A program made the position numbers and the translations under genes. This document shows positions 28,969 to 29,213 of a stretch of DNA of 29,213 bases, one piece after another (position 1 is the stretch's first letter; each line of letters starts with the position of its first letter). The notes beneath the pieces were generated by a model. It was not told where the DNA came from. It did not search any database and was given only the letters and a program-made list of their open reading frames with translations. The stretch comes from a virus. The stretch is from IMG/VR virus record IMGVR_UViG_3300008217_000050, positions 1-29,213 of that record; one strand, 5' to 3'.

Positions 28969-29213
28969 CTAGAGATTGGCTAGTAGGCGACGAGCCCGCA
29001 GATGGTCGTCCGGCGTGTTATGCCGCTCTGGATTCCTTGCATATGATGTAAGGAAGTCATCGTCTTGGACCCCAGCTCCGCTCGCGGCGACACCTGTGTC
29101 CATGTCGTAGACTCCAGCTTCTTCTAACTGCCGTTTGGCCGCTGCACGCTCTTGGTCGCGTATAGCACTAACTTCGTCTTGTGAGCGCGTCCGTTCAATC
29201 CGTCGGACTACCC
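28969..29213 (-). CDS. Partial gene before capsid, possible scaffold protein
   Basis: Runs off the right edge; 80 residues are visible and end at TAG (28969-28971). The visible N-terminal part is strongly charged and helical, RRIERTRSQDEVSAIRDQER and AAAKRQLEEAGVYDMD, as in scaffold proteins, and the end is basic (HLRARRLLANL). It lies 16 bp before the capsid gene, where scaffold or protease genes usually stand. The missing 5' part would decide. Confidence 0.6.
   Translation of the reverse strand, partial: VVRRIERTRSQDEVSAIRDQERAAAKRQLEEAGVYDMDTGVAASGAGVQDDDFLTSYARNPERHNTPDDHLRARRLLANL

Overview
The window looks like part of a double-stranded DNA tailed bacteriophage genome (Caudoviricetes), about half of a medium-sized one. 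Genes are packed tightly, with many ATGA, TGATG and TAATG stop/start overlaps, AGGAGG-type ribosome binding sites and sigma70-like promoters, so the host is a bacterium. There is no integrase, repressor, tRNA, rRNA, CRISPR array or insertion sequence. Terminase, portal, DNA polymerase and lysin are not visible and may lie outside the window. Small zinc-ribbon proteins (notably the HHW...CxxC protein at 13765-13968) remind me of phages linked to Chloroflexota, but that host guess is weak.

Layout. Positions 1-15089 are transcribed rightward and hold early and DNA-metabolism genes. After a left-edge fragment and a promoter come an unknown 428-aa protein, a strong palindromic terminator, a 52-residue zinc protein and two related 154-aa proteins. 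A second copy of the promoter element precedes a MoxR/CbbQ/CobS-like AAA+ ATPase and a CobT-like protein with metallopeptidase and VWA regions. Then follow a small coupled protein, a ParB-like protein and a recombination/replication block: an annealing-protein candidate, a RecB/Cas4-type nuclease, an HTH initiator with internal iteron-like repeats, a DnaC-like helicase loader, an N4/N6 DNA methyltransferase and a RusA-like resolvase. A C5 cytosine methyltransferase closes this half; its gene is overlapped over its full length by a second open frame carrying the missing C-terminal motif.

Positions 29213-15081 are transcribed leftward and hold virion genes. From the right edge: the end of a possible scaffold protein, the probable major capsid protein, a small HNH-like protein, a chain of structural proteins (LamG-like, zinc finger, tail-fibre-like), a membrane-protein cluster, a BppU-like protein, two large tail or neck candidates (436 and 742 aa), and a run of very small basic, membrane and zinc proteins. 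That run includes a truncated PP-loop/PAPS-reductase-like gene. The two halves meet tail to tail with a 9-bp overlap at 15081-15089.

The most unusual signals are the dual-frame methyltransferase locus, a family of strong hairpins in the early half (four with a shared GGMGYGGGCY motif directly before gene starts, others inside genes), iteron-like dyads inside the initiator gene, and the phage-borne MoxR-VWA cassette. All identifications come from motif reading by eye; no database search was run.
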